From Zoogloea sp. 1C4 (lineage in GTDB: Bacteria; Pseudomonadota; Gammaproteobacteria; Burkholderiales; Rhodocyclaceae), in contig NZ_SSXU01000002.1 of assembly GCF_009469605.1 (NCBI RefSeq), positions 360,051 to 424,050 on the forward strand: a stretch of DNA of 64,000 bases, in the 5' to 3' direction. Below the pieces are notes generated by a model. It was given only the letters and a program-made list of their open reading frames with translations. It was not told where the DNA came from and searched no databases. The position numbers and the translations under genes are program-made. This document shows positions 26,197 to 37,340 of this stretch, one piece after another; the stretch's first letter is position 1; each line of letters opens with the position of its first letter.

Positions 26197-29163
26197 TCAG
26201 GTCTTCATGAGCCACTCTGCCAGCGCGGCGTAGAGCCGTTCCGGGACGACCGGCTTGGTGATGAAGTCGTCCATGCCGGCTTCCAGGCAGCGGGCCTTGT
26301 CTTCGGCAAAGGCGTTGGCGGTCATGGCCAGAATGGGGGTGCGCTGGTTTCCGGGCATCTGACGAATGCGCCGCGTTGCGTCGAGGCCATCCATCTTTGG
26401 CATCTGCATGTCCATGAGGATCAATGCGTAAGCCTGGGTTTCGACACGCTGAATCGCTTCGAGGCCGTCGTCGGCGAAGTCGACCGACAGGCCCACGTCT
26501 TCGAGCAGCGCCTGGGTGATCTCCTGATTGATCGGCTCGTCCTCGGCAAGGAGGATGCGGGTGCCGGCAAACCGCTGCTTCAGGATCGTCTCGGCGTCCT
26601 GCGGGGAGGCGGTGGTGGCACGACGGACTTCGGGCGTCCCCTGCTTGAGCCTGACGGTGAACCAGAAGGTGCTGCCTGCGCCGGGGGTGCTCGATGCGCC
26701 TACCTCGCCGCCCATCAGCGCGGCGAGCCGCTTCGTGATGGCGAGGCCGAGGCCTGTTCCGCCGTACTGGCGGGTGGTGGTGGAGTCGGCCTGCTCGAAC
26801 GCGGCGAAGAGGCGGGCGAGGGTGTCTGGTGCGACGCCGATCCCGGTGTCCTCGACCTCGAAGCGGACGAGCGTGCCGAGGGCGTCGTCGCCGATCCGCT
26901 TCGCGCGCAGGGTGACATGGCCGTGGTCGGTGAATTTGATGGCGTTGATCGCGTAGTTGAGCAGGGCCTGCTGAATGCGGGTCGGATCGCCGAGCAGGCC
27001 ATCGGGAAAACGGTCCACCTCGGTGGTGAACGTCAGGCCCTTGCCGTTGGCGCGCTCCCGGACGATCGAGCTCACGTTGCCGACGAGGCCTTCGATCCAT
27101 ACGTCGCGCTCTTCGAGCGAGAACTTGCCGGCCTCGATCTTGGAGAGGTCGAGAATGGCGTTGAGCACGCTCAGGAGGTGTTCGCCCGCGCCCTCCAGCT
27201 TGTTCATGTGTTCGATCTGATCCGGCGCCAGGCCGCCCTTGCGGATGAGGTGGGCGAGGCCGGTGATCGCGTTGAGGGGGGTGCGGATCTCGTGGGACAT
27301 GTTGGCGAGGAAGGCGCTCTTGGCGACGTTGGCCGCTTCGGCCGCGGACTTGGCCTCCATGAGCTGCTGGGTGCGTTCCTCGACGAGGTTTTCGAGGTTC
27401 TGGCGATGGCGGGCCAGTTCTTCCTCGGCGCGCTTGCGTTCGGTCACGTCCATGTTGATGCCGGCGATCCGGTTGGGATAGCCGCGGGCGTCGCGCTCGA
27501 TCACCTTGCCCACCGCGTGGAACCAGATCCAGTCGCCGGATTTCGTCATGCGCCGATATTCCACTTCGACGGTCTGGTCGGTGGGGTGTCCATCGGCGAA
27601 CAGCGCCAGCAGGCCGGGCCGGTCGTCCGGGTGGACGTGGGCCAGCCAGTTGTCCAGATTGGTCTCGAACTCGTCTGGCTCGTAACCCAGCAGCTGGGCG
27701 TAGGTCGGGCCGACATTGACCTCGCCGGTCTCCACGGTGACATCGAACCATTCCTGGCGGGCCGCGCTGAGGGCGAGGCGCAGGCGCTCCTGACTCTGCC
27801 GGAGGGAATCCTGCGCGAGCTTGCGTTCGGTGATGTCGTCGTAGACCCCGACGATCCCGATGATCTCGTTGGCCACGTTGCGCAGCGGCACCTTGGCGGT
27901 CTGCAGCCAGATCGTGGCGCCGTCCGGGGTGGTCTGGGGTTCTTCGTAGGACAGCTTGGCGTGGCCCGAATCCATGACCGAGCGGTCGTCGGCCTGGTAC
28001 AGGCCGGCCTGCGCTGACCAGCCCATCTGGTAGTCGTCCTTGCCGAGGAGCTCTTCGGGCGATGACTTGCCGGCGTCGCGGGCAAACGGCGGATTGCAGC
28101 CCAGGTAGCGCAGGTCCCGGTCCTTCCAGAACACCCGCATCGGCACGTTGTTGATGACGGTCTGCAGGAGGAGATGGGATTCGCGCAGCTGCTGTTCGGC
28201 CTGCTCCCGTTCAGTGATGTCGTACAGCGTGACGAGGTGGAGGCTGTCCGCCACGGCATTGAGCGACGACGCCGAGGCCATCACGGTGCGCTGGCGGCCA
28301 TCCTTGGTCAGCAGCCGGACCTCCAGGGGCACAAACGCCGTACCGTCACGTCTCGATTTTTCCAGCCGCTCCGTCCAGGCTGTGATGACGTGCCGGCAAT
28401 AGTCCGGATCGGGGTAGGCGTGGTTCCACCACGCCTGGAGCGTCGGGATGTCGTCGTGTGTGTAGCCGAAGGCGTGGGTGAAGGCCGCATTGAGGTAGGT
28501 GATGTTCCCGCTGTCGTCGTTCAGCGCCATCGGCACCGGCGCCGCGTCGATGGTGGCGTGATAGCGCACTTCGCTGGCGCTCAGGGCGTCGTTGACCACC
28601 TTGTGTCGGGCGATCTCGCGCATCAGGTTGACGGTGTTGGTCGCCAGGGTGCGGTAGATGGTCAGGATCAGGTTGATCCACGTCTGCGTTTCACCGCTCA
28701 TCCGCTCGGCGGCCTGACGTCGGGCCTGATCGGGCGGCAGGCCGGCTTGGATCGCCTCGACGGTGAAGGCCATGCGCTTGTCGGATTCGAGGATGTGCGA
28801 TGCGAGCCAGCTGGCGAGAAACGCGAGGGTTTCCTGCACCAGCTCGTCGAGGGGCCTGACCGACTGTTGATCGATGAGGCCGCGGATGGTGTCGATGAAG
28901 CCGGCATGCACCTGCCGGTGACGGATCTCCTCCTCGGTTCCGGCCACATGGCTGTGCCAGATGTGCTCTTCGGCCTGGAAGTGATACACGGTGTAGCGCA
29001 TCAGCTCGTCGAGGATGTGCCTGAGCTGGACGCCGTCGCTTTTGTAGGCGACCTGACTGGCCAGCAGATTGAGGAGCGCGACGAGTTGACGGTGCTGCTG
29101 ATCGATGTCGGTCAGCCCCGTCTCGAAACTATCGTTCCACGGAAAGATATCGATGGATTGCAT
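26197..29163 (-). CDS. Hybrid sensor histidine kinase with hemerythrin and three PAS domains
   Basis: A 988-residue soluble hybrid kinase. Residues 1-135 form a bacteriohemerythrin domain, with di-iron ligands in [26 protein letters not shown] and SHILESDK, which usually binds oxygen. Three PAS domains follow (about 200-320, 335-460, 470-595), two of them with PAC-like ends. A coiled coil leads to HisKA ([12 protein letters not shown]) and HATPase ([15 protein letters not shown]). A C-terminal receiver domain has the phospho-Asp in LILMDMQMP. No Hpt domain or output domain is present. Oxygen or redox sensing is inferred from the hemerythrin fold. There are no membrane segments. Confidence 0.93.
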   Translation of the reverse strand: MQSIDIFPWNDSFETGLTDIDQQHRQLVALLNLLASQVAYKSDGVQLRHILDELMRYTVYHFQAEEHIWHSHVAGTEEEIRHRQVHAGFIDTIRGLIDQQSVRPLDELVQETLAFLASWLASHILESDKRMAFTVEAIQAGLPPDQARRQAAERMSGETQTWINLILTIYRTLATNTVNLMREIARHKVVNDALSASEVRYHATIDAAPVPMALNDDSGNITYLNAAFTHAFGYTHDDIPTLQAWWNHAYPDPDYCRHVITAWTERLEKSRRDGTAFVPLEVRLLTKDGRQRTVMASASSLNAVADSLHLVTLYDITEREQAEQQLRESHLLLQTVINNVPMRVFWKDRDLRYLGCNPPFARDAGKSSPEELLGKDDYQMGWSAQAGLYQADDRSVMDSGHAKLSYEEPQTTPDGATIWLQTAKVPLRNVANEIIGIVGVYDDITERKLAQDSLRQSQERLRLALSAARQEWFDVTVETGEVNVGPTYAQLLGYEPDEFETNLDNWLAHVHPDDRPGLLALFADGHPTDQTVEVEYRRMTKSGDWIWFHAVGKVIERDARGYPNRIAGINMDVTERKRAEEELARHRQNLENLVEERTQQLMEAKSAAEAANVAKSAFLANMSHEIRTPLNAITGLAHLIRKGGLAPDQIEHMNKLEGAGEHLLSVLNAILDLSKIEAGKFSLEERDVWIEGLVGNVSSIVRERANGKGLTFTTEVDRFPDGLLGDPTRIQQALLNYAINAIKFTDHGHVTLRAKRIGDDALGTLVRFEVEDTGIGVAPDTLARLFAAFEQADSTTTRQYGGTGLGLAITKRLAALMGGEVGASSTPGAGSTFWFTVRLKQGTPEVRRATTASPQDAETILKQRFAGTRILLAEDEPINQEITQALLEDVGLSVDFADDGLEAIQRVETQAYALILMDMQMPKMDGLDATRRIRQMPGNQRTPILAMTANAFAEDKARCLEAGMDDFITKPVVPERLYAALAEWLMKT

Positions 29164-29592
29164 GTCGGGTTCAGGTAGATGCCCGTCGCGGGCAAGCAGC
29201 CGCGTTGCGGGGAGGGCGGAACAGAATCATGAAATCTCCCAGGGCTGAACCGGATCGCGGTTTGGCGGACCGCCGCGCCGGGGGGACGAGTCTCAACATC
29301 TTGCTGTATCGGCGGGCTATCCAGCAAGGTTTAGCCCGGCGAAGTGGCCGGATGGGGCGACGACCGGCGGGGCGCCGCCTTGCCGTAGCGGGATGAAGAA
29401 AGGTGCTGCCACCGTTGGCCCTGCCGCCCCAGGAATTCGCATTCAGGCCACTCCGGGAGGCCGTCATATTTCTTGGGGCCGGATTCTTGCTTTTACATAG
29501 CCCTGCTAGACTTGGACGATAAATTGAATTCCGGCATCTTCGGGTGGTTTGCCCTGTGGGGGCCCAGCCTTGTCATCGAGCGAAAGTGCATC
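29164..29592. other. Intergenic region, nothing recognised
   Basis: This 429-bp gap separates the divergent hybrid kinase and lipoprotein genes. It must hold their promoters. The right part (29480-29530) is AT-richer, but I found no clear -35/-10 pair, repeat or RNA structure. Short open frames inside it look like non-coding Arg/Pro-rich shadows. Confidence 0.4.
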
Positions 29593-30684
29593 ATGTGTCG
29601 TGAGCCGTCGATTGTTATCGTGATGAGGTGGGCTGCGCTGGCATCCGTGGTTGCGGTCCTCGCCGGGTGCGCAGAAACGCCGACACGCCCGCCGGTCGCC
29701 GCGGAAGCCGGTCGCGCGCCCAGCGTGGTTGGTGACGGTGGCCAGACGCAGGCTGTTCCCGAGTCGCCCGGCACGGATGTCAAGCCTCGATCGGCGGCGG
29801 TGCGCGGCGCGGTCCCGATGGCCGTGCCGCTTGCACCCACGGTCACAGGGGTGAGTCTGGAGTCCGATGGAATCGTTTTCCGGATTGAAGATCCGGGTTC
29901 TGCATTGGGCGGCCTGCTGGGCAGCCGGTTCGCGCTGTCCGGCAAAGGCAGGATGAATACGCTGCCCGAGTCCGATGAACCTGGCAAGACGCCCGCCGCG
30001 CTGCAGCGCTGGGTTCAGGACGTGCCCGGCCTGAGCTGGCCGCTTCCTGCGCCGTCCGGCCGCCTCGTGCTGCCGAACCGGACGGGGGCCTGGGCCCAGC
30101 GGCGCGGCCTCACGCTGGGCGATGTGGCCGGTCAAGTCCAGGCCGCGATGACCGCCGCGGGATATCTCGAGCGGAGCTATTTCCCGGTCCCGGAAGGCTT
30201 CGCCCTGGTGACGCGCGTCGAGCAGATCGAAGCCGACGGTGCCCCCAAGGCTGCGTCGGTGCGCTGGAATGTGGAGTCGCCCGGAGCGGGCGATTCGTTT
30301 TTCACGAAGGTGCTCAAAGGCATGACAGGCGCACCCTCGGGGCTTTACCGGATGTTCATCTTCGTGGTGACCACCGACGAGCATTCGCCGACGGGGAATG
30401 AGCCGTCCTACGGTGATGCCAAGGGGTGGTTCGTGCGGGGGGCTGCCGGGCTCACGGATGCGCAGGCTGTCAGACGGGTGACCGCCCGGCACCGGATGAG
30501 CGTTCTGGTCTATGAGTTCAAGACCTACGGAAGCCGTAACGTGAAGGCCTTGCTGCCGGGCAAGCTCGCCTGTGAGACCCACCTCGAGAAGGCCGGCCTG
30601 TGGTCTGGATTGTCCAGGCTGGCCGGTGACATCCCGACCCATCCCCCAATCGCGATGAACCGTGACCTTGAGGTGCCGAATTGA
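29593..30684 (+). CDS. Putative lipoprotein of unknown function
   Basis: A 363-residue exported protein. The N-terminus has a hydrophobic stretch (WAALASVVAVLAGC) ending in a lipobox LAGC, so Cys would be lipidated and the protein anchored to a membrane. A Pro/Ala-rich linker follows, then a globular region of about 260 residues with no motif I recognise. ATG 29623 is a plausible shorter start just before the hydrophobic core. The stop overlaps the TTG start of the next gene (TTGA), implying translational coupling and a shared function. Confidence 0.65.
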   Translation: MCREPSIVIVMRWAALASVVAVLAGCAETPTRPPVAAEAGRAPSVVGDGGQTQAVPESPGTDVKPRSAAVRGAVPMAVPLAPTVTGVSLESDGIVFRIEDPGSALGGLLGSRFALSGKGRMNTLPESDEPGKTPAALQRWVQDVPGLSWPLPAPSGRLVLPNRTGAWAQRRGLTLGDVAGQVQAAMTAAGYLERSYFPVPEGFALVTRVEQIEADGAPKAASVRWNVESPGAGDSFFTKVLKGMTGAPSGLYRMFIFVVTTDEHSPTGNEPSYGDAKGWFVRGAAGLTDAQAVRRVTARHRMSVLVYEFKTYGSRNVKALLPGKLACETHLEKAGLWSGLSRLAGDIPTHPPIAMNRDLEVPN

Positions 30685-31157
30685 GCCTGGATCCCGCCCC
30701 CATACCGCTTCGTCGTGCCCAGTACGGGCTTGCGGTGCTGTGGTTCTCTCCCGCGCTCTTCATCTTTTTCGTGCTGATGGCGCAGACGCTTTTTTCCACG
30801 GTCTACGATGGCCACAAGAACGAGGTGATGGAATGGTACGGCACGCTCGTGTGGCCGATTTCCACCCTCATTGTTGGCGCCATCGTCGCCAACGCAGGTG
30901 TCCGTGCCGACCGGCGCGTGGTGGATGGGGCGCTGTTCAGGCTCACCCGATTCTGCTGCCTGGCCTACATTCTTGCGCTCGTGATGACCGTGTTCGCGCC
31001 TGGGTTGGGCAGCGCGTTCGACGCGCAACGCGATGCCTGGGTGATGCTGACAGAATCCCGGCCGTGGCTGGTCCTGCTACAGGGCGTGGTGAGCGCAATG
31101 CTCGGTGTGTTCTTCAGCCGGGCGTACTACGACGAACCGCCCGCGGGTGAAGGCTAG
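30681..31157 (+). CDS. Four-segment inner-membrane protein of unknown function
   Basis: A 158-residue membrane protein with about four hydrophobic segments (19-39, 55-75, 90-110, 128-148) and short charged loops. The start is a TTG at 30681 whose last two bases form part of the TGA stop of the lipoprotein gene. An overlap of this kind usually reflects translational coupling. I recognise no family. Together with the lipoprotein it forms an unknown two-gene envelope module. Confidence 0.6.
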   Translation: MSLDPAPIPLRRAQYGLAVLWFSPALFIFFVLMAQTLFSTVYDGHKNEVMEWYGTLVWPISTLIVGAIVANAGVRADRRVVDGALFRLTRFCCLAYILALVMTVFAPGLGSAFDAQRDAWVMLTESRPWLVLLQGVVSAMLGVFFSRAYYDEPPAGEG

Positions 31158-31212
31158 GCGGCGACACGTCGCGCCGGGCGACCGGGGGACCATGCGATCC
31201 GGGCGCGCTTCA

Positions 31213-31250
31213 TTAAAAAAACGGCGACCGGATTTCTCCGGCCGCCGTCG
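31213..31250 (-). terminator. Rho-independent terminator of the lactate operon
   Basis: Read on the minus strand, a GACGGCGGCCGG / CCGGTCGCCGT stem with one mismatch is followed by a run of seven T. It lies 50-90 bases past the lldP stop. The stem and loop (GGATTTCTCC on the plus strand) resemble the hairpins at 24001 and 45945. Confidence 0.8.
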
Positions 31251-31299
31251 AGGCTCCCAGGGGAACGCAATCCCCATCCTGAAACTTGTGGTGCTGTGC

Positions 31300-32946
31300 T
31301 TACGGGATCATCCAGGTGAACACGTAGGCCTGCAGCGTGGTGATGATGCCCACCATGGCGGCAAACATCAGGCTGTGCTTGAGGGTGAAGCGGAACAGAT
31401 CCGATTCCTTGCCCACCAGGCCGACGGCCGCGCAGGCGACGGCGATGGACTGCGGAGAGATCATCTTGCCGGTGACGCCGCCGGTGGTGTTGGCTGCCAC
31501 CAGCAGGGTGTCGGAGACGCCGACCTGGTGCGCGGTGGTGGCCTGCAGCGAGCAGAACAGCGCGTTGGACGACGTATCGGAACCGGTCAGGAACACGCCA
31601 AGCCAGCCCAGGAACGGCGAGAAGAACGGGAACAGCACGCCGGTGCCGGCAAGCAGCAGCGCCAGGGTGGCGGAGAGTCCGGAGTAGTTGGCCACGAAGG
31701 CGAAGGCCAGCACCATCCCGATGGAGTAGATCGGGCGCTTCAGCTCGATCACGGTTTCCTTCAGGGTCTTGGCGGCTTCGCTGGTGCGCATGCCGAGCAC
31801 GACCATGGTGATCAGCGCGGCCAGGAAGATCGCGGTGCCGGTGGCGGAGAGGATGTCGAGCTTGTACACCGCGGCGTAAGGCGTGGCCTTGGCGACGATG
31901 GGTTCCATCTTGATGACCAGCTTGTCGAGCATCGGCACCGGGAACTGGAACACCAGCGAATACAGCGGGCCGTCCTTGGCGAACAGGGCCTTGAAGGGCT
32001 TGAGGCTCCAGATGGTGACCATGACGGTCAGGATCAGGAAGGGCGACCAGGCCTTGGCGATCTGGCCGAACTCATAGTGCTTCTCGGCGGGGCGATCGGC
32101 GTGGGCCTGCTTGTCGAAGCGGAAGATGCGCTTCGGCTTCCAGTTCTTCAGGAACACGGTGAGGCAGATCAGGCTGACCAGCGCGGAGGTGATGTCCGGC
32201 AGCTCCGGTCCGATGTAGTTGGCGGTGAAGAACTGGGTGACGGCGAAGCTCAGGCCGGCCACGATGATCGCCGGCCAGGTTTCCTTGATGCCGCGCCAGC
32301 CGTCCATCATGGCGACGAGCCAGAACGGGACGATCACCGACAGCAGCGGCAGCTGACGGCCGGCCATCTGGCCGATCTTGAACGGGTCGATGCCGGTCAC
32401 CTGACCACCGACGATGATGGGGATGCCCATGGCGCCGAAGGCCACCGGCGCGGTGTTGGCGATGAGGCACAGGCCCGCGGCGTACAGGGGGTTGAAGCCC
32501 AGGCCCACCAGCAGCGCAGCGGTGATCGCCACCGGGGCGCCGAAGCCGGCCGCGCCTTCCAGGAAGGCACCGAAGGAGAAGCCGACGAGCAGCATCTGCA
32601 GGCGCTGGTCATCGGTGATCGACACCACCGAGGCCCGGATGATGTCGAACTGCCCGGTCTTGACGGTGATCTTGTAGAGGAACACCGCCGCGATGATGAT
32701 CCACGCGATTGGCCACAGGCCGTACAGGAAGCCGTAGCCGGCCGACGCCAATGCCATTTCCACCGGCATCTTGTAGAAGAAGATGGCCACCGCCAGGGCG
32801 ATGGCGACGGTGATGGTGCCGGCGATGTGCCCCTTCATCCGCAGCACCGCGAGGGCCACGAAGAAGAAGATGATCGGCAGCGCGGCGACCAGCGAGGACA
32901 ACCATAGGTTGCCCGCGGGGTCGTAAATCTGCATCCAGGTTTGCAT
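31300..32946 (-). CDS. lldP: L-lactate permease
   Basis: A 548-residue lactate permease of the LctP family with about 12-14 membrane segments. It imports lactate (and often glycolate) with protons. Family segments are clear: [16 protein letters not shown] and the C-terminal [11 protein letters not shown] region followed by [17 protein letters not shown]. The start at 32946 ([13 protein letters not shown]) follows an AAAGGAGGAA ribosome-binding site, near-perfect and the best in the operon. It is the last gene of the lutACB-dld-lldP unit, 74 bases after dld. Confidence 0.95.
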   Translation of the reverse strand: MQTWMQIYDPAGNLWLSSLVAALPIIFFFVALAVLRMKGHIAGTITVAIALAVAIFFYKMPVEMALASAGYGFLYGLWPIAWIIIAAVFLYKITVKTGQFDIIRASVVSITDDQRLQMLLVGFSFGAFLEGAAGFGAPVAITAALLVGLGFNPLYAAGLCLIANTAPVAFGAMGIPIIVGGQVTGIDPFKIGQMAGRQLPLLSVIVPFWLVAMMDGWRGIKETWPAIIVAGLSFAVTQFFTANYIGPELPDITSALVSLICLTVFLKNWKPKRIFRFDKQAHADRPAEKHYEFGQIAKAWSPFLILTVMVTIWSLKPFKALFAKDGPLYSLVFQFPVPMLDKLVIKMEPIVAKATPYAAVYKLDILSATGTAIFLAALITMVVLGMRTSEAAKTLKETVIELKRPIYSIGMVLAFAFVANYSGLSATLALLLAGTGVLFPFFSPFLGWLGVFLTGSDTSSNALFCSLQATTAHQVGVSDTLLVAANTTGGVTGKMISPQSIAVACAAVGLVGKESDLFRFTLKHSLMFAAMVGIITTLQAYVFTWMIP

Positions 32947-33020
32947 TCGGTAATTCCTCCTTTGGTGAATGCGGGGGTGTTTCTGTTTGGGGTGAGGCGG
33001 TTGGTTTCGGTGGTCGGGGA

Positions 33021-35798
33021 TCAGCAGGTGGCGAGGCGCGCGGCCTCCTCGCTGCATTCGTCGAGCAGATGGACGATGGAGCGGTAGGGCAGGCCGGTGG
33101 CGTTGGTGAGGCCGATCTCGCAGGTCTGGTTGCTCGAATAGCCGCCGCAGCAGCCGGCGGGCACCTCGAGCTTGCGCAGGGCGTAGGCGTTGAGTTCGGG
33201 CACCACGAAGCCCCGGTCGCCGCCGAAGCCGCAGCACTTCACCTCGGGCGGCATCACGGGTTGCACGGCGCAGGCGGCGGCGAGCTGCTTCAACTTGCCC
33301 TCGAAGCCCATGCGGCGGGCCGAGCAGTTGAGGTGGATCAGCACCGGGTCGGACTTCTTCTGCAGCATCAGGCGCGGCAGCAGCGCGTCGTGGGCAAACT
33401 CCACCAGGTCGAACACCGGCAGGCGCTCGGCGAGGAAGGTCTTCATGCGCAGGCTGCAGGCGCTGGCGTCGAGCACGATGGGGTACTTGCCGTTGTCGCT
33501 GGCTTTGCGCAGCGCGGCTTCGAGTTCGGCCGACTTGCGGTCGGCGTCATCGGCCATGCCCTTGCTGGCGAAGGACTGGCCGCAGCACAGCTCATTGACG
33601 CCCTCGGGGATGATCGGGGCGTAGCCGGCGCGTTCCAGCACGCGGATGACGGTGGCCGAGAGGGCGTGCTCGGGCGTGTCGGCGCCAAACATCCGGCCGG
33701 CGCAGGTGGGGAAGTACACCACCTTGTCGCCGTCGCTGCGGGTGGCGCGGGCGGTGAGGGGCTGCGGCGTGGGCATGCCTTCCTTCCACTTGCCGCCGGT
33801 GATCCGGCCCAGGGCCTTGGGCCCGATGATGGCTTCGGCCAGATGCCCGGCCTTGAGCGCGGTGCGGGCCAGTGCCTGGGTGGCGCCGAAGTGGTCGGCA
33901 GCGAGCTTGCCCAGCTGGCGGGCCACGCCGGAGAGGTTCTCGCCGCGCACGGCGCGGGTCAGGGCGCCGGTCTCGATGCCCACCGGGCAGGCGGTGGAGC
34001 ACAGCCCGCAGGTGGCGCAGGTGTCGAGGCCCATGTAGAGGTAGTCCTCGCCCAGCTGGCCCGGCGCCTCGCCGGCGGCCTGTCGGCGCGACAGCTCACG
34101 CCAGCCGACGATGCGCTGGCGCGGCGACAGGGTGAGGCCGTGGGACGGGCACTGGGGCTCGCAGAAGCCGCATTCGATGCAGCGATCCACCGGCGAGTAG
34201 AGCTGGCCGGCGGCGGGCATGGGCTTGAGGTGCTTGAGGTGGGCCTGGGGATCGTCGTTGATGATCACGCCGGGGTTGAGCAGGCCTTCCGGGTCGAACA
34301 GGGCCTTGATCTCCTTCATCAGGCCGTAGGCCTGGGTGCCCCATTCCAGCTCGACGAAGGGCGCCATGTTGCGGCCGGTGCCGTGCTCGGCCTTCAGCGA
34401 GCCGTCGTACTTCTCGACCAGCATCGCGCACACGTCGTCCATGAAGGCGGCGTAGCGGGCGACTTCGGACTCGATGCCGAAATCCTGGGTGAATACGAAG
34501 TGGACGTTCCCCTCCAGCGCGTGGCCGAAGATGATCGCCTCGGTATAGCCGTGCCTGGCAAAGAGCGCCTGCAGATCCAGGCAGGCGGCGGCGAGATCGG
34601 GCACCGCCACGGCCACGTCCTCGATGATGACGGTGGTGCCGGGCTTGCGCACCGCGCCCACGGCCGGGAAGGTGCCCTTGCGCACGTTCCACAGGCGGTC
34701 GATCTCGGCCGGGTTGGTGGTGAAGGAGGGGGCCTCGATCAGCGGATACTGGGCGAGCTCGGCCAGCACCGCGTCGATGCGGCGCTGGAGATCGGCGGCG
34801 TCCGGCGCGCGGGTTTCGATCAGCAGCGCGGTGGCGCCGTCGGCCAGGGTCTTGAGGAGCGGGGGCATGCCGGGCTTGTCGGCCACGGCGCGCAGCGAGG
34901 CGCGGTCGAGCAGCTCGACCGCATCCACCGGCTGCTGCTTGAGGCCGACCACCGCGCGGCAGGCGGTTTCCATGTCGGCGAAGAACACCAGGGCGCTGGC
35001 CTTGTGGGCGTATTCGGGCACGGTCTGGTAGGTGACTTCGGAGATGAAGCCGAGGGTGCCTTCCGAGCCGATCATCAGGTGCGACAGGATGTCGATCGGG
35101 TCGGAGTAATCCACCAGGGCGTTGAGGCTGTAGCCGGTGGTGTTCTTGATCTTGTATTTGGTGCGGATGCGCTCGGCGAGGGCGTGGTTGGCGCGCACTT
35201 CGTCGGAGAGCCGGGCGAGGCTGTCGAGTAGCATGCCGTGGCTGGCGTGGAAGGCCGCGCGGCTGGCAGCGTCGCCGGTGTCGAGCACGGTGCCGTCGGC
35301 CAGCAGCACGCGGATCGAGGCGAGCGTGCGGTAGCTGTTCTGGGCGGTGCCGCAGCACATGCCGGAGCTGTTGTTGGCGGCGATCCCGCCGATCTTGGCG
35401 GCGTTGATCGACGCGGGGTCGGGACCGATCTTGCGGCCCAGCGGGGCCAGGCGGCGATTCACTTCGGCGCCGACAATCGCCGGGCCGACCTTGACGGTGG
35501 CGCCGTCCGGGGCGATGCGGCAGGTGGCGAGGCCTTCGCCCAGCAGCACCAGCACACCGTCGGTGACGGCTTGCCCGCACAGGCTGGTGCCGGCGGCGCG
35601 GAAGGTGACGGGCCGGTTGTGGTTGCGGGCCAGATCCACCACGTCGCGGACTTCGTCTTCATCTTCCACCACCGCCACGACCTCGGGGATCAGGCGGTAG
35701 AAGCTGCCGTCGGTGCCGTAGGCAAGGCGGCGCAGTTCGTCGGTAATCACGCGGTGGGCGGGCAGCCGTTGGCGCAGGACGTCGATGAGAGCGGACAT
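33021..35798 (-). CDS. dld: FAD/Fe-S D-lactate dehydrogenase (Dld-II/YdiJ type)
   Basis: A 925-residue fusion enzyme. The N-terminal FAD-binding domain (about 30-235; [12 protein letters not shown] is typical) and FAD-linked oxidase C-terminal domain (about 265-520) are followed by two 4Fe-4S motifs ([12 protein letters not shown] and [12 protein letters not shown]). Two cysteine-rich CCG domains lie at the end ([17 protein letters not shown]). This layout matches the Dld-II class that oxidises D-lactate in Shewanella-like systems, and related proteins use other D-2-hydroxy acids. It feeds electrons to the respiratory chain. The operon position supports lactate as substrate. Confidence 0.88.
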   Translation of the reverse strand: MSALIDVLRQRLPAHRVITDELRRLAYGTDGSFYRLIPEVVAVVEDEDEVRDVVDLARNHNRPVTFRAAGTSLCGQAVTDGVLVLLGEGLATCRIAPDGATVKVGPAIVGAEVNRRLAPLGRKIGPDPASINAAKIGGIAANNSSGMCCGTAQNSYRTLASIRVLLADGTVLDTGDAASRAAFHASHGMLLDSLARLSDEVRANHALAERIRTKYKIKNTTGYSLNALVDYSDPIDILSHLMIGSEGTLGFISEVTYQTVPEYAHKASALVFFADMETACRAVVGLKQQPVDAVELLDRASLRAVADKPGMPPLLKTLADGATALLIETRAPDAADLQRRIDAVLAELAQYPLIEAPSFTTNPAEIDRLWNVRKGTFPAVGAVRKPGTTVIIEDVAVAVPDLAAACLDLQALFARHGYTEAIIFGHALEGNVHFVFTQDFGIESEVARYAAFMDDVCAMLVEKYDGSLKAEHGTGRNMAPFVELEWGTQAYGLMKEIKALFDPEGLLNPGVIINDDPQAHLKHLKPMPAAGQLYSPVDRCIECGFCEPQCPSHGLTLSPRQRIVGWRELSRRQAAGEAPGQLGEDYLYMGLDTCATCGLCSTACPVGIETGALTRAVRGENLSGVARQLGKLAADHFGATQALARTALKAGHLAEAIIGPKALGRITGGKWKEGMPTPQPLTARATRSDGDKVVYFPTCAGRMFGADTPEHALSATVIRVLERAGYAPIIPEGVNELCCGQSFASKGMADDADRKSAELEAALRKASDNGKYPIVLDASACSLRMKTFLAERLPVFDLVEFAHDALLPRLMLQKKSDPVLIHLNCSARRMGFEGKLKQLAAACAVQPVMPPEVKCCGFGGDRGFVVPELNAYALRKLEVPAGCCGGYSSNQTCEIGLTNATGLPYRSIVHLLDECSEEAARLATC

Positions 35799-35885
35799 GG
35801 CGGGTCCTCCCGTCAGGGATGAGGTTTGATTCGGTACGTGGTTGGGGGCGGGGCGACGGGTGTCGCCCCGGGGCGGATCAGGCCG

Positions 35886-37340
35886 CTAGCGTCGGTCGCG
35901 GACCATGTCCCTCAGGCGCCGCGGAGCGGGTGTCAGGGGCGTGCGGGCGGCGGTCCAGCCGGCCTGATTCTTCGGCGCAAGGGCGCGGAAGCGGCTCGCC
36001 AGCCAGCTGAAGGCCCGGTAGCTGCCGGGGCGGCTGTACACGCGGGCCCACATCCGCCAGACGAAGGTGGTCAGCCCGCTGTAGCCCGCGCCCTGGCCGA
36101 CCATCGCCGGGTTGGCGTGGGGTTCGGACTGGGCTTCGCCCCGCAGGCGGATGAGCAGCTCGGGGATGGGGATCTTCACCGGGCAGACCTCGCCGCAGGC
36201 ACCGCACAGGGTGGAGGCGGTGGGCAGCAGGTGGGTCTGCTCCAGCCCCATCATGTGGGGCGAGACGATCTTGCCGATGGGACCGGGGTAGGTGGTGCCA
36301 TAGGCGTGACCGCCGATCCGGGTGTAGACCGGGCAGTGGTTCATGCAGGCGCCGCAGCGAATGCACTGCAGCGTCTTGCGCAGCTGTTCGTCGGCGTAGG
36401 CCTGGGAGCGGCCGTTGTCGAGGAGCACAAGGTGCACCTCTTCGGGGCCGTCCTTCTCATTGGCCTTGCGCGGGCCGGAGATCATGTTGAAGTAGGTGGA
36501 CACCGCCTGGCCGGTGGCCGAGCGGGTGAGGATGGAGAACAGCGGCGCGACGTGCTCCAGCTTCTCGACGACCTTCTCGATGCCGGTGATGGCGATGTGC
36601 ACCTTGGGCACCGTGGTGCACATGCGGCCGTTGCCTTCGTTCTCGACGAGGCACAGGGTGCCGGTTTCGGCCACCGCGAAATTGACGCCGGAGAGGCCGA
36701 TGTCAGCGATCTCGAACTTCTCGCGCAGCACGCGGCGGCCGATCTGGATCAGCGCGTCCACGTTGTCGGTGTAGCTCACGCCGGGGATGTGCTCGGCGAA
36801 CAGCTTGGCGATCTGCTGCTTGGTCTGGTGGATCGCCGGCATGATGATGTGCGAGGGCTTCTCGCCGGCCAGCTGGACGATGTATTCGCCCATGTCGGAT
36901 TCGAGGGCGCCCACGCCGGCGGCTTCCATGGCGTGGTTGAACTCGATCTCCTCGCTCACCATCGACTTGCCCTTGACGATCAGTCTGGCCTGATGGCGCT
37001 GGGCGATGCCGAGCATGATGGCGTTGGCTTCTTCGGGCGTCTCGGCCCAGTGCACCTTCACGCCGTTACGGGTGAGGTTGGCTTCGAGCTGTTCGAGCAG
37101 ATCCGGCAGGCGGGTGAGGCTGTACTGGCGGATGCCCTCGGAGAGGCTGCGCAGGGAATCCAGCTCGTCCGCGTCGGGGAACTGGGCGGCGCGCTTGGCC
37201 ATCAGGAAGTCCATCGCGCCGCGGAAGCTGCTGCGCAGGTGGGGGTCGTTCACCGCATCGTGCATCCGCTCCCGAAGCTGCTTGGCGGAGACGAAGGCGA
37301 TCGGCTTGCCGGTGTCGGCACTGGCGTTGGGGGCGCTCAT
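35886..37340 (-). CDS. lutB: L-lactate oxidation iron-sulfur protein LutB
   Basis: A 484-residue LUD-domain iron-sulfur protein, one of three subunits that oxidise L-lactate to pyruvate. The LUD domain (about 60-300) is followed by two 4Fe-4S motifs (CIRCGACMNHCP and CGACGEVCPVKIP) and a LutB C-terminal region. Length matches the family. Its start overlaps the stop of lutC by four bases, and dld follows after 87 bases. Confidence 0.94.
   Translation of the reverse strand: MSAPNASADTGKPIAFVSAKQLRERMHDAVNDPHLRSSFRGAMDFLMAKRAAQFPDADELDSLRSLSEGIRQYSLTRLPDLLEQLEANLTRNGVKVHWAETPEEANAIMLGIAQRHQARLIVKGKSMVSEEIEFNHAMEAAGVGALESDMGEYIVQLAGEKPSHIIMPAIHQTKQQIAKLFAEHIPGVSYTDNVDALIQIGRRVLREKFEIADIGLSGVNFAVAETGTLCLVENEGNGRMCTTVPKVHIAITGIEKVVEKLEHVAPLFSILTRSATGQAVSTYFNMISGPRKANEKDGPEEVHLVLLDNGRSQAYADEQLRKTLQCIRCGACMNHCPVYTRIGGHAYGTTYPGPIGKIVSPHMMGLEQTHLLPTASTLCGACGEVCPVKIPIPELLIRLRGEAQSEPHANPAMVGQGAGYSGLTTFVWRMWARVYSRPGSYRAFSWLASRFRALAPKNQAGWTAARTPLTPAPRRLRDMVRDRR

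Noticed and set aside
29171..29467. 98-codon minus-strand frame before the lipoprotein gene
   Set aside because: It is Arg/Pro/Ser-rich without hydrophobic core or ribosome-binding site, so most likely non-coding.
33069..35231. 720-codon plus-strand frame opposite dld
   Set aside because: It is a shadow of the Fe-S dehydrogenase on the minus strand, with no domain and no start signal.
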